Shown: piece by piece, positions 19,774 through 28,794 of the stretch | Layout: the number at the start of each line of letters is the position of its first letter | Position numbering within the stretch: the first letter of the stretch is position 1 | DNA from: Alphaproteobacteria bacterium | GTDB lineage: Bacteria; Pseudomonadota; Alphaproteobacteria; Acetobacterales; Acetobacteraceae | Direction of reading: 5' to 3' | Assembly (NCBI GenBank): GCA_016869735.1 | Contig: VGDL01000014.1 | Coordinates: 1 to 63,408, forward strand | DNA length: 63,408 nt | Translations under genes and position numbers: made by a program | The notes under the pieces: model-generated | Database searches by the model: none | The model's input: only the letters and a program-made list of their open reading frames with translations | Told to the model about the DNA's origin: nothing

Positions 19774-20825
19774 GCGGCGATCTGCCCTTCCCCGGCTTCG
19801 CGGAAGGCATCGCGCACCGCGGTGACACCCTTTTCGATCAGCGGATCAAAGAAGCCGTCAATCAAAGCCCGCACCGCTTCCGCTGTGGTGGCGTGATTGA
19901 CCGCCACGCGAAACTCAGCCGAACCGGGCAATCCCTTGGAATACCAAGCGACATGCTTGCGCGCGATGCGAATGCCAGGCTCCGTGCCGTGATGTTCCAG
20001 CATGAGCGCGTAGTGTTCCAGCAGGATGCGCTTTTGCTCGGCAAGCGCGGGTTCTTCGGTGCGGATGCCGTGCATCAGATAGGCCGCGACCTGACCCAGC
20101 AGCCAAGGGCGGCCATAGGCACCGCGCCCGATCATGACGCCATCTGCGCCGGATTGGCGCAAAGCTTCCTCGGCATCTTCCATGGATAGGATGTCACCGT
20201 TAGCAATTACAGGGATTTGTGCGGCTTCTTTAACGCGTCTGATGAAGGTCCAGTCAGCCTGGCCCGTGTAGAATTGCTGGCGCGTGCGGCCATGGATGGT
20301 GACAAGCCGGATGCCGCATTCCTGCGCAATACGCGCCAGGCTGGGCGCGTTCAGGCTGTTATGATCCCAGCCCATGCGCATTTTGAGCGTCACCGGCACC
20401 GGCACGGCCTTCACCATGGCTTCCAGAATCCGCGCGGCGGCAATCTCATCGCGCATCAACGCGCTGCCGGCGCTTTGGCCCAAGGCGACTTTTTTGACGG
20501 GGCAGCCGAAATTGATATCCACCACCGCCGCGCCACGATCCACGACCAACTTGGCGGCTTCGGCCATGGTTGACGGGTCGCAGCCTGCCAATTGGACCGA
20601 GGCCGGGCCGCCAAACCCATCCAATTCGGCCATTTTCAGCGTTTGGCGATTTTCCCGCACCATGGCCTGAGAGGCGATCATCTCAGACACCACCATCGGC
20701 GTGCCGAGCGAGCGCGCGAGCCGCCGGAAGGGCTGATCCGTGACGCCTGACATGGGGGCCAGGATGACGGGCGCCGAAATGGCTAGACCGCCGAGGTCAA
20801 TCGACTTCAGAAAAGGCAGATTCAT
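19770..20825 (-). CDS. dusB: tRNA-dihydrouridine synthase DusB
   Basis: Flavoenzyme that reduces uridines in the tRNA D-loop, 351 residues. The TIM barrel opens with LAPMSGVTDQPFRRLAR; the catalytic cysteine lies in INFGCPVKKV; FMN-binding segments VTIHGRTRQQFY and IANGDI are present. The ATG at 20825 gives the conserved start MNLPFLKSIDLGG. It is the first gene of the dusB-ntrBC run, as in enteric and alphaproteobacterial genomes, and its promoter region holds a 23-bp palindrome. Confidence 0.94.
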   Translation of the reverse strand: MNLPFLKSIDLGGLAISAPVILAPMSGVTDQPFRRLARSLGTPMVVSEMIASQAMVRENRQTLKMAELDGFGGPASVQLAGCDPSTMAEAAKLVVDRGAAVVDINFGCPVKKVALGQSAGSALMRDEIAAARILEAMVKAVPVPVTLKMRMGWDHNSLNAPSLARIAQECGIRLVTIHGRTRQQFYTGQADWTFIRRVKEAAQIPVIANGDILSMEDAEEALRQSGADGVMIGRGAYGRPWLLGQVAAYLMHGIRTEEPALAEQKRILLEHYALMLEHHGTEPGIRIARKHVAWYSKGLPGSAEFRVAVNHATTAEAVRALIDGFFDPLIEKGVTAVRDAFREAGEGQIAA

Positions 20826-20839
20826 ACTGCACACACCAG

Positions 20840-20862
20840 TTTTGCATTTAATTTGTGCAAAA
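20840..20862. promoter_or_regulatory. palindrome upstream of dusB-ntrBCYX
   Basis: TTTTGCA at 20840-20846 and TGCAAAA at 20856-20862 form a perfect 7-bp inverted repeat around a 9-base AT-rich spacer, 14 bases upstream of the dusB start. The minus strand reads TGCAC-N8-TGCA, loosely like an NtrC site. A regulator-binding site is inferred; NtrC autoregulation is one hypothesis. Confidence 0.35.
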
Positions 20863-20903
20863 TACGCGAAATCCTCTGCCAAGACAACCTGTCTGTGGGT
20901 ACT

Positions 20904-20998
20904 TCGCAGGATTCATGCCGCGTGACTGGGCATGACCTTCGGCTGCAAGCACCTGCGGGTAAGGTGGAATCGCAGGATTCACGCCGCGTGACTGGGCA
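20904..20998. repeat. two 29-bp direct repeats between dusB and ispDF
   Basis: Copies at 20904-20932 and 20970-20998 (start TCGCAGGATTC, end GTGACTGGGCA) differ at one base and are 66 bases apart start to start. They lie between divergent genes. I see no coding capacity with family similarity and no further copy in the window. They could be operator sites or a small duplication. Confidence 0.7.
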
Positions 20999-21036
20999 GG
21001 GTGACGGATTGCGCCATTCCATCTTATGATTTGCCC

Positions 21037-22185
21037 ATGAAAACCGTGGCGCTTCTTCTCTCGGCCGGGCATGGCAGTCGTTTTGGCGCGGCGCAGCCCA
21101 AGCAATTTCTGCCCTTGCGGGGCCAGCCCGTGCTGCGTCATGCGGCCGAGGCGCTTTTGGCAGAAGGCTTGGTAGCCGTCCTGCAACCAGTGGCGCCCGC
21201 TGGTGAGGAAGCCAATGTTGCCAAGCTTTTGGATGGCCTGCCCTGCCTGCCCGTGGTGGCTGGCGGCGCCACGCGGGAGGAAAGCGTCCGCGCCGGCCTC
21301 ACCGCCATCGCCGCGCAGGCGCCAGATTTTGTGATGGTGCATGATGCGGCGCGCCCCTTTATTCCCAAGGGCACCATCCCTGCCCTGCTCGCCGCGCTTG
21401 AAGCCCATGCCGGCGCCATCCCGGCCCAGCCTGTTGCAGATACCTTGAAGCGCGTCGCGGGCGGCGTAATCGCGGCGACCATCCCGCGTGAGGGGCTGTT
21501 TCGTGCCCAAACCCCGCAGGCCTTTCGCTATCAGGTGCTTTGCGCCGCCCATGAAGCCCGCGCCGGGGCGGTGACGGATGACGCTTCCTTGCTTGAAGCC
21601 ATGGGGCAGCCTGTTGCCATTGTGGCGGGCAGTGAGCGAAATGTGAAAATCACCTGGCCAGAGGACCTTGCCCGCGTGGAAGCTGACATGATTGCCCGCA
21701 TGATACCGCGGACCGGCACCGGCTTTGATGTGCATCGGCTGGTGGCCGGGCGCCCCTTGATCCTTTGTGGCATCAATGTCCCGCATGATACTGGTCTTGA
21801 TGGACATTCTGATGCTGATGTCGGGCTGCATGCACTCTGTGACGCGATTTATGGCGCCCTCGCCGAAGGCGATATCGGGCGCTGGTTTCCGCCTTCTCAA
21901 GCGGATTGGAAGGATGCCGATAGCGCGGCCTTCCTGCGCCACGCGGCGGGACGGGTCGCGGCGCGCGGTGGCCTGCTGGTGCATGTGGATGTGACGCTGA
22001 TATGCGAAAGGCCTAAAATCGCCCCGCATGCGGATGCCATGCGCGCGCGCATCGCCGATTTGGCCGGGCTGGATATTGCGGCGGTTTCGGTGAAGGCGAC
22101 CACCACCGAACGGCTTGGCTTTACCGGCCGTGGTGAGGGTATTGCGGCACAAGCGGCAGCGACCATTCTGCTGCCGCTGCGTTGA
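21037..22185 (+). CDS. ispDF: bifunctional IspD-IspF isoprenoid enzyme
   Basis: Fused enzyme of the MEP isoprenoid pathway, 382 residues. The N-terminal half is MEP cytidylyltransferase ([12 protein letters not shown] near 5-16, [22 protein letters not shown]). The C-terminal half, from about 228, is MECDP synthase ([28 protein letters not shown] with its metal ligands, [17 protein letters not shown]). The fusion is common in alphaproteobacteria. The ATG at 21037 gives the standard [11 protein letters not shown] start; a GTG at 21001 would only add 12 unrelated residues. Confidence 0.95.
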   Translation: MKTVALLLSAGHGSRFGAAQPKQFLPLRGQPVLRHAAEALLAEGLVAVLQPVAPAGEEANVAKLLDGLPCLPVVAGGATREESVRAGLTAIAAQAPDFVMVHDAARPFIPKGTIPALLAALEAHAGAIPAQPVADTLKRVAGGVIAATIPREGLFRAQTPQAFRYQVLCAAHEARAGAVTDDASLLEAMGQPVAIVAGSERNVKITWPEDLARVEADMIARMIPRTGTGFDVHRLVAGRPLILCGINVPHDTGLDGHSDADVGLHALCDAIYGALAEGDIGRWFPPSQADWKDADSAAFLRHAAGRVAARGGLLVHVDVTLICERPKIAPHADAMRARIADLAGLDIAAVSVKATTTERLGFTGRGEGIAAQAAATILLPLR

Positions 22186-22192
22186 AGCCGGG

Positions 22193-22825
22193 TCAGCCCA
22201 CCCCAAGCCCTTCTGGTGGCGGATTGGCGATCAACGCGGCATAGGCTGCGGCATTCTGAGGTTTGCCAATCAGATAGCCCTGCGCGCTGTTGCAGCCTTC
22301 CAGGATCAGAAGCCGCATTTGATCGGGGGTTTCCACCCCCTCCGCCGTTACCGCAATGCCAAGGCTGCGGCCTAGACCAATCACCGATCGCAGAATGGCC
22401 AGGCTTTGCGCGCTTTCCGGCAGATCCCGCACAAAGGACCGATCCACCTTCAGCCGATCAAAGGGGAAGGAGCGCAGCTGGGTCAATGACGAATAGCCCG
22501 TGCCAAAATCATCCATGGCGATATGGCAGCCCAGCGCGCGGATTGCCGCCAATTGCGAAGGCGCATCGCCGCTTGCCTGAAGCAGCACCGTTTCAGTCAC
22601 TTCCACTTCCAGGCGATGCGGGGCAAGCCCGCTTTCAGCCAATGCGGAGCGTAGTATCGCCACAAGGCGCCCGTCTTTGAATTGCGCCGGTGCAATATTG
22701 ACCGTAACCGAGAGGTTGCCGGCCCAAGCTGCGGCGGTGCGGCAGGCCTCACGGATTACCCATTCGCCAATGCGCGCCATCAGGCTAAGCTTTTCGGCAA
22801 GCGGCAGGAAATCAGCGGGTGGCAC
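22193..22825 (-). pseudogene. EAL domain, downstream half of an interrupted GGDEF-EAL gene
   Basis: The open part shown starts at a GTG, but the domain's reading frame continues upstream to the TAA at 22916-22918 with the true EAL beginning: LHYQPLIALP and GFEALIRWRHPETG. Every phosphodiesterase motif remains: EALIRW, VTET, MDDFGTGYSSL, LKVDRSFV, AEGVET and NSAQGYLIGKP. Initiation at the GTG would lose the EAL motif itself, so an active enzyme needs stop-codon readthrough or an unusual start. Otherwise this half is dead. It is in the same frame as the GGDEF half. Confidence 0.7.
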
Positions 22826-22915
22826 CAGTCCGGTTTCCGGGTGGCGCCAGCGGATCAGCGCCTCAAAACCTGTGAGCCGACCGGCAGGCAGGGCGATAAG
22901 CGGCTGATAATGAAG

Positions 22916-24028
22916 TTAAAATTGCTGGGCGCACACAGCATTGCGGAGCGCCGCTTCGGCATTGCGCTGTGCCTTGGCACGGGCATCCATATCCGCGCTG
23001 AAGCGGCACCAGCGCGGCGTTGCCTCCGCCGCCTCATGCTCAAGGCTGGAACGGGCGAGCCCGGCACAGCGCAGCAACAGGGATGCGTCATTGCCATCTT
23101 CCGGCGCCAGCACAAAGCCGAGTTGCGGGATCACGCTTACTGTCTCCCCCAGCACTAGATAGGGGTGGCCGAGCAGCCCGGTCAGGCGCCGGGCCATGGC
23201 CTCAGCCTGGGAGGCGGTGGAGACATCCGCCTGCAGAATGGCGAATTCATCACCAGAGAGGCGCGCAATAAGGTCAGTGCCACGAACCGCCGCGGAAAGG
23301 CGCCGTGCCGCGGCGCGCAGCAATTCCTCCTGCGCGGCATGGCCAAGATTGGTGGCAACATGGCGGAGCCCACTCAGATCCAGCACATGCACCGCAAGGC
23401 GGGCCGGGCGGCGGCCTGGTCTGGCAAGCGCGGTACTGACCCGGGCCACGAACATGGCGAAATCAGCAAGGCCCGTTACCGTATCAAACCCGCCACCGCT
23501 GGGCAGGTTGTTCCTTGAAATGATGGCCAAGGCCCATGTGCCGCTGCCGGCATGGCGAATGGTGAAGCCAAGGCCGGGCGCGCCTTCCAGGGCGATTTCC
23601 TGTTCATCTTCCGTCGGGTTCCAGGTGGCGGCGGCGCAGGCCTGCACCAGGGCAGCGGCGGCATTGGGTTCCAAGCGCGGGCTGCTATCAAGCAAATCCG
23701 AAAGACTGGTGAAGCGGGTCGCGGAACCGCGGCCAAGGCCGAGCAGGCTTATCGCGCCTTGGCCAAGCGCGCCGATCTGCAGGCTGGTATCGAAGGTCAG
23801 GCGATTATCCATCAGGCTCAGCCGCCCCCAGGCCTGACGCTTGGGGCGTGAATACGAACGCCCTTGCCCCATCGGCATGGGATGTAGGCCAAGCACAGTC
23901 TCATGCACTTCACTCCAGAACGGCTCCGCCTCAGGAAAGGCCAGCAAGGCCAAGGCGGCGCCATCCGCTATAAGCGGAGGAGGTGAAGGAAGAGTGGAGA
24001 GACCAACATGACGCACAAATACACGCAT
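22916..24028 (-). CDS. GGDEF domain protein, truncated by an in-frame stop before its EAL domain
   Basis: 370 residues. The N-terminal half (about 1-165) has no recognised domain. The second half is a diguanylate-cyclase fold (FDTVTGLADF, then RLSGDEFAIL); the active-site loop is SGDEF, not GGDEF, so activity is uncertain. The frame ends at TAA (22916-22918) just where GGDEF-EAL proteins continue from ...QQF into E-LHYQPL, so the stop most likely replaces a GAA codon. ATG 24028 (MRVFVRHVG) is preferred over an upstream ATG at 24097. No strong Shine-Dalgarno sequence is seen. Confidence 0.75.
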   Translation of the reverse strand: MRVFVRHVGLSTLPSPPPLIADGAALALLAFPEAEPFWSEVHETVLGLHPMPMGQGRSYSRPKRQAWGRLSLMDNRLTFDTSLQIGALGQGAISLLGLGRGSATRFTSLSDLLDSSPRLEPNAAAALVQACAAATWNPTEDEQEIALEGAPGLGFTIRHAGSGTWALAIISRNNLPSGGGFDTVTGLADFAMFVARVSTALARPGRRPARLAVHVLDLSGLRHVATNLGHAAQEELLRAAARRLSAAVRGTDLIARLSGDEFAILQADVSTASQAEAMARRLTGLLGHPYLVLGETVSVIPQLGFVLAPEDGNDASLLLRCAGLARSSLEHEAAEATPRWCRFSADMDARAKAQRNAEAALRNAVCAQQF

Positions 24029-24095
24029 AGGTTGTGTTTCGTATTTTGTCCACCCCAGACTGAAATTGCGTTGCAAAATGCGAGAGTGGAATAGC

Positions 24096-24128
24096 AAAAA
24101 AAGAGGGCCACCCCAGAAGGATGGCCCT
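24096..24128 (-). terminator. Rho-independent terminator after the thiolase-like gene
   Basis: On the minus strand a 10-bp stem (arms 24119-24128 and 24104-24113, one wobble) with a 5-base loop is followed by a run of seven T-equivalents with one interruption. It separates the thiolase-like gene from the GGDEF gene. Confidence 0.8.
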
Positions 24129-24238
24129 TAGGCAAGGTTGAGGAAGGCTAAGCTGCCAGGAGCGGGCTATCCCGCTACCAGACAAAATGAACTATGCATC
24201 AACCATGCCAGGATTTTAGGCGCGATTTTCGCCCGAAA

Positions 24239-25411
24239 TCACCCCGCGCGTTCCAAAATAGAGACATAATTCGCCACCGCCGCGCCGCCCATATTAAAGA
24301 CGCCAGCCAAGTCCGCGCGTGGCAATTGCATGGCCCCGGCCTGCCCGCAAAGCTGCATGGCCGCCAGCACATGCATGGAAACGCCCGTGGCGCCAATCGG
24401 GTGGCCCTTGGCTTTCAGGCCGCCGGAACGGTTCACCGGCAGCCTGCCGCCTGCTGCTGTCCAACCTTCCAACGCCGCCTTGCCGCCCTTGCCCTCGGGG
24501 GCCAGGCCCATCGCCTCATATTCAATAAGCTCGGCAATGGTGAAGCAATCATGGGTCTCGACAAAGGAAAGGTCAGCGACGCTGACCCCAGCCTGTTCAT
24601 AAGCGCGCTGCCAGGCGGTGCGCGCGCCATCAAAGCGGATGATATCGCGCGCGGCGATGGGCAGGTATTCATTCACTTGCACCGCGGCGCGGAAGCGCAC
24701 GGATTTGCCCATGCTGCGCGCCGTCTCCTCATCCGCCAGCACCAAAGCCGCCGCGCCATCGGATACCAAGGAACAATCGGTGCGCTTCAGGGGCCGCGCG
24801 ACATAGGGGTTCTTCTCACTCTCGTTGCGGCAGAACTCGAAGCCGAAATCCTTGCGCATCTGCGCCCAAGGATTGTCCACCCCGTTCTTGTGGTTCTTCG
24901 CCGCAATGGTGGCGAGCGCATCGGATTGATCCCCATGGCGCTGGAAATAGGCTTCCGCGATACGGCCAAACACGCCGGCAAAACCGCCTTCAATGTCTGA
25001 TTCCGTCTTGCGGTGGGAAGCGGTCAGCAGGATTTCACCAATTTTGGGGCCGGGGGTCGCGGTCATTTTCTCAGCACCCACCACCAGGGCGAAGCGGCCC
25101 CGCCCGGCGGCGATGAAATCCCGCGCGCCGTGAATGGCCGCACTTCCGGTGGCGCAGGCGTTTTCATAACGGGTGATGGGGCGGAAGCGCATTTCCGGCA
25201 CGCTTTGCAGCAAAAGCGAGGCCGGGAAGCCTTGGGGCGTAAAACCCTCCCCGAAAATACCAACAAAGCCGGCATCAATTTCGGCGGGGGAAATCCCGGC
25301 ATCCTCAATCGCGGCGCGGGCCACGCGGGCGATCAGGCTTTCCAGATCGGGTTCGCCTTCCAGCTTGCCAAAGGGGCTATGTGCCCAGCCGATGATTGCA
25401 GCTTCGGTCAT
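24239..25411 (-). CDS. thiolase family protein (SCP2-type acetyl-CoA acetyltransferase)
   Basis: A 390-residue thiolase-fold enzyme. The nucleophilic cysteine lies in TRYENACATGSAAIHGA (about 79-95); HDCF and GHPIGATG carry the active-site histidines. The sequence is closer to the SCP-2/lipid-transfer thiolase group than to PcaF or PhaA, so the role in acyl-CoA chain shortening or condensation is only a family inference. It stands alone, between a terminator downstream and the Hint-like gene upstream on the same strand. Confidence 0.85.
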   Translation of the reverse strand: MTEAAIIGWAHSPFGKLEGEPDLESLIARVARAAIEDAGISPAEIDAGFVGIFGEGFTPQGFPASLLLQSVPEMRFRPITRYENACATGSAAIHGARDFIAAGRGRFALVVGAEKMTATPGPKIGEILLTASHRKTESDIEGGFAGVFGRIAEAYFQRHGDQSDALATIAAKNHKNGVDNPWAQMRKDFGFEFCRNESEKNPYVARPLKRTDCSLVSDGAAALVLADEETARSMGKSVRFRAAVQVNEYLPIAARDIIRFDGARTAWQRAYEQAGVSVADLSFVETHDCFTIAELIEYEAMGLAPEGKGGKAALEGWTAAGGRLPVNRSGGLKAKGHPIGATGVSMHVLAAMQLCGQAGAMQLPRADLAGVFNMGGAAVANYVSILERAG

Positions 25412-25485
25412 GATGCTTCTCCGCGAAAATAGGGGGTGAGCCTAGCCAAACAGGGCCGCCCCTGAAAGAGCGAATGCGCCTGCAA

Positions 25486-26088
25486 TCATCTGCGCCTGCG
25501 TGGCAGCTTCAGGTCAGGCAAAGCATCGGCGTCGGGGCTTGGGGCCATGAAAGCCAGGGGTGCTGGCGGGATGGCGGCCTCGCCTTCTTCAGCTTCCAGC
25601 GCGATTGCGGCTGCCATCAGCGCGATCTGGTCGGTGATGGCGGTATCAACGGGTACACGCTGGAAGGGGCTGGGCGCCAGAAGCTGCGCCTGGCCCATTT
25701 CCAGCGTCGCGCCCTGGACCAGAATGCCGGCATGGCCTTCAAGCAGGATATCAATCGCGGTGAAATCCGCCGGTGATTCCTCCTGCTGGATGGCGATGCC
25801 ATCAACAAGATCACCAACGCGATAGGCCCGTCCCTGAAACACCACGCCCTGGCCGGGCAGCATCAAAAGATCCTCACGCGGGGCCATGGTGCCCAAAACG
25901 CCAGCCAATACCCGAATAAGCGGGCCGCGATAGGGAATTTGGCGAATGCCAAGCACGCGTTGAAACGGTGCCATGCCCGGCGTTACCGCCAGCAGCATCA
26001 TGCCAGGCCCAAGCCGGGCAGCGAGCCGATCCCCGCGCGATGTCATGACCCGCGCATCTGCGGCTATCCCCTTCATGATCATGCTCAC
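25486..26088 (-). CDS. degenerate Hint-domain (hedgehog/intein-like) protein
   Basis: A 200-residue protein of mostly beta character resembling the Hint_2 domain that closes many alphaproteobacterial secreted proteins. ARVMTSRGDRL matches the opening GTRIxTxxG block, and EDLLMLPGQGVVFQGRAYRVGDLVDG matches the SPDHAVxxDGxLIPxxxLVNG block. The expected nucleophile cysteine is glycine and the SPDH histidine is replaced, so self-processing is unlikely. It has no signal peptide or partner domain. Divergent from the GntR gene 136 bases away. Function unknown. Confidence 0.6.
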   Translation of the reverse strand: MSMIMKGIAADARVMTSRGDRLAARLGPGMMLLAVTPGMAPFQRVLGIRQIPYRGPLIRVLAGVLGTMAPREDLLMLPGQGVVFQGRAYRVGDLVDGIAIQQEESPADFTAIDILLEGHAGILVQGATLEMGQAQLLAPSPFQRVPVDTAITDQIALMAAAIALEAEEGEAAIPPAPLAFMAPSPDADALPDLKLPRRRR

Positions 26089-26224
26089 GGGCCTGCTGAC
26101 GACGCCTTTTGGAAACCAAACGTTTTCTTATCATTTCAGCATGCCCGATGAACAGGGGCCGGGCGCGGCATGCGATATGCTGATAAGGAAGGAATGACCG
26201 CTATTTCCACGGACCCCCTACCCC

Positions 26225-26902
26225 ATGCCGCTTGACCTTTCCGCCCCGGAAACCCGCCCAACCCTGGCTGAGGCCATTGCGGCGGCGCTTGCCGAGGCGA
26301 TCACCCGCGGCGAGATGCCGCCCGGGACAAGCTTGGAAGAAGAACGCTTGGCCCTTGCCCATGGCGCATCCCGCACCCCGGTACGTGAGGCGCTGCGGCT
26401 GCTGGTTGCAACCGGGCTTGTTGAACAGCGCCCGCGGCGTGGCGCCGTGGTGGCGCGGCCCGAGCCACGGCGCGTGGCGGAGATGTTCGCCGTCATGGCA
26501 GAGCTTGAGGCGATCTGCGCCAGGCTTTGCGCGGAAGCCCTGGTGCGCAAAGCGAAAACCAAATTAAAGGCGCGGCATGAGGCAATGGCGCGGCTTGTTG
26601 CGGCGCAGGATTTGCCTGGGTATCGCGCCGCCAATGTCGCTTTCCATGAGGCGCTTTATCAGGGTGCGGGCAATGCCTATTTGGCGGAATTGGCTGAGGT
26701 GACGCGCCGGCGGCTGGCCCCCTTCCGCGCCGCCCAGCTTGGGGGGAAGGATCGGCTTGCGGCTTCCCACGCTGAACATGGGGCGATCGTGGCGGCGATT
26801 TGCGCGGGCGATGGTGCGGCGGCGGCGGCGGCGATGCGCGCCCATTTGGCCGCGACTGAAGGCAGTTTGGGGATTATGGCGGGGCGCCAGCCAAGCAGCT
26901 GA
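26225..26902 (+). CDS. GntR-family regulator, FCD (FadR) subgroup
   Basis: A 225-residue transcription factor. The N-terminal winged helix-turn-helix reads GTSLEEERLALAHGASRTPV then REALRLLVATGLVEQ (about 38-75). The C-terminal all-helical FCD ligand-binding domain (about 90-215) has FHEAL and AEHGAIVAAICAGD, with the histidines that often bind a metal near a carboxylate ligand. It precedes the allophanate hydrolase genes by 120 bases, and a GTATAC palindrome lies in that gap, so it probably controls that operon. Confidence 0.9.
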   Translation: MPLDLSAPETRPTLAEAIAAALAEAITRGEMPPGTSLEEERLALAHGASRTPVREALRLLVATGLVEQRPRRGAVVARPEPRRVAEMFAVMAELEAICARLCAEALVRKAKTKLKARHEAMARLVAAQDLPGYRAANVAFHEALYQGAGNAYLAELAEVTRRRLAPFRAAQLGGKDRLAASHAEHGAIVAAICAGDGAAAAAAMRAHLAATEGSLGIMAGRQPSS

Positions 26903-26944
26903 AAGCCGCCTCAGGCTTGGGCAGATGCGAGGGTCGGCGCCTAG

Positions 26945-26968
26945 ATTGTATGCAGAACTGTATACAAT
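26945..26968. promoter_or_regulatory. putative GntR operator
   Basis: ATTGTATGC at 26945-26953 and GTATACAAT at 26960-26968 match as an inverted repeat at 8 of 9 positions with a 6-base spacer. The right arm also contains the self-palindrome TGTATACA. This fits the FadR-subgroup pattern (t.GTa.tAC.a). It lies between the regulator gene and the operon it would control. Confidence 0.55.
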
Positions 26969-27021
26969 AAGCCGCCTTTCAGGGGGTTTCGGCGCGGCAC
27001 AAGGTTTGCGGATAGGGCTTC

Positions 27022-28374
27022 ATGGATATGGCCGCCCTTTCCTTCCAAGGCTCTGGCTTGCATGCTGCCTATCGCGCCGGGCTATCGCCCGCTGCGGTGA
27101 TGGCCGAAGCCTTGCGTCGGCTGGAAGCCGCCAATGACCCTGGCATTTTCCTTGATGTGACACCGCCCGAGGCTGTGCAGGCCGCGATCAGCGCCCTGCC
27201 TGGCTTTGATCCGGTTGCGTATCCGCTATGGGGCCTGCCGGTGGCGGTGAAGGATAACATCGCTGTCGCGGGCCGCCCCATGACAGCTGCTTGCCCGGCT
27301 TTCAGCCATGTGCCGGCTGAGGATGCTGAAGTAGTGCGCCGCCTGCGTGCGGCTGGCGCCATCATTCTGGGCAAGACCAATCTTGATCAATTCGCGACTG
27401 GCTTGGTCGGCGTGCGCACCCCCTACCCCGTGCCCCGCAATGCGGCATCGGCTGATCATGTGCCGGGCGGGTCATCATCGGGTTCTGCGGTGGCTGTCGC
27501 GCGCGGGATTGTGTCGCTGGCGCTGGGCACCGATACGGCCGGTTCAGGGCGCGTGCCGGCAGCGCTGAATGGGATTGTTGGGCTGAAGCCTTCAGTCGGC
27601 GCGGTTTCCACGCGCGGTGTGGTGCCAGCCTGCCGCAGCCTGGATTGTGTTTCGGTGTTTGCGACCTGCCTGGATGATGCTTGGTCTGCGTTTCGCGCCA
27701 TGGCGGGTGAGGATCGCGCTGATCCTTTCAGTCGGGCGATTACCTGGTGTGAACCTGGTGTGGTGCCGGCGCGCATCGCGGTCCCGCGCGCGGTGGATAT
27801 ACATTTGGATGATGCCGCCGGGCGCGCGGCCTGGGCGGCGGCGCTCACTTTACTGCCTTCAGCCGCGGAAGCCGCGATTACGGACATGCTGAATGCGGCC
27901 AAGCTTTTATATGAGGGGCCTTGGGTTGCGGAACGCGCGGCGGCCTTTGGTGATTTCGCGCAGGGACATCCCGGCGCGCTGCATCCCGTGACGCAAAAAA
28001 TCATCGATGGCGCTGGTGGCTTCAGCGCAGTGGATGCCTTTCGCGGCACGTATAAGCTTGCCGAATATCGCCGCGTGGCCGAGGATTTCTTCGCCGCGCA
28101 TGAAGTGCTGGTGGTGCCATCCGTACCATGTTTCCCAACCCTCGCGGCGCTGGCGGCCGATCCCTTCGGGCCTAATGCTCGGCTTGGGGTTTATACCAAT
28201 TTCGTCAATCTGCTTGATCTGGCGGCGCTGGCGGTGCCGGGGCCGAAGCGCCCCGATGGGCTGCCCGCCGGTATTACGCTGATCGGCCCGCGTGGTTCAG
28301 ATGCCGCGCTGATGGCGCTTGCGCAGGCATTCACGCGCCGCGTGGCGGCAACAAAAAAGTCGGTGGCCGCATGA
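27022..28374 (+). CDS. atzF: allophanate hydrolase, amidase part
   Basis: Amidase-signature enzyme, 450 residues, equivalent to the N-terminal domain of AtzF, which deaminates allophanate (urea-1-carboxylate). The Ser-Ser-Lys triad region is visible: AVKDNIAV (about 75-82) and [15 protein letters not shown] with [13 protein letters not shown] (about 152-182). The C-terminal domain, normally fused, is a separate gene overlapping by 4 bases (ATGA). No urea carboxylase, biuret hydrolase or cyanuric acid gene is nearby, so the upstream source of allophanate is unknown. Confidence 0.88.
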   Translation: MDMAALSFQGSGLHAAYRAGLSPAAVMAEALRRLEAANDPGIFLDVTPPEAVQAAISALPGFDPVAYPLWGLPVAVKDNIAVAGRPMTAACPAFSHVPAEDAEVVRRLRAAGAIILGKTNLDQFATGLVGVRTPYPVPRNAASADHVPGGSSSGSAVAVARGIVSLALGTDTAGSGRVPAALNGIVGLKPSVGAVSTRGVVPACRSLDCVSVFATCLDDAWSAFRAMAGEDRADPFSRAITWCEPGVVPARIAVPRAVDIHLDDAAGRAAWAAALTLLPSAAEAAITDMLNAAKLLYEGPWVAERAAAFGDFAQGHPGALHPVTQKIIDGAGGFSAVDAFRGTYKLAEYRRVAEDFFAAHEVLVVPSVPCFPTLAALAADPFGPNARLGVYTNFVNLLDLAALAVPGPKRPDGLPAGITLIGPRGSDAALMALAQAFTRRVAATKKSVAA

Positions 28375-28769
28375 TCGAAATTGTAGTTGTGGGCGCGCAT
28401 CTTTCTGGCCTGCCGCTCAATCATGAATTGGTAGCCGAAGGCGGCGTGCTGCGCCGCGCGGTGCTGACCGAGCCCTGCTACCGGCTTTACGCGCTGGCAG
28501 GTGGCCCGCCGCGCCGGCCTGGCTTGCTGCGTGTCGCGCCCGGGGCTGGTGCCGCAATTGCGACCGAGGTTTGGGCTTTGCCCGATGATGGCTTTGGCCG
28601 CTTTGTGTCGCGCATTCCCGCCCCGCTTGGCATTGGCACTTTGCTTTTGGCCGATGGCAGCCGGCCAAAAGGTTTTCTGGTGGAACCGGAAGGCTTGCAG
28701 GGCGCGGAAGAAATTTCCCGTTTTGGTGGCTGGCGCGCCTTCATGGCCAGCATCGCAACCCCCGCTTGA
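28371..28769 (+). CDS. allophanate hydrolase C-terminal domain as a separate protein
   Basis: A 132-residue protein matching the C-terminal domain of AtzF: it opens [18 protein letters not shown] and has CYRLYALAG and PAPLGIGTL. In fused enzymes this domain converts the amidase product and stabilises the dimer. The ATG overlaps the amidase stop, so the two chains are made in step and probably assemble. Because the split falls at the domain border and both ends are clean, this looks like a stable split gene and not a recent frameshift. Confidence 0.82.
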   Translation: MIEIVVVGAHLSGLPLNHELVAEGGVLRRAVLTEPCYRLYALAGGPPRRPGLLRVAPGAGAAIATEVWALPDDGFGRFVSRIPAPLGIGTLLLADGSRPKGFLVEPEGLQGAEEISRFGGWRAFMASIATPA

Positions 28770-28794
28770 GGCTTCAACAAAAGGAGAATTCTTG

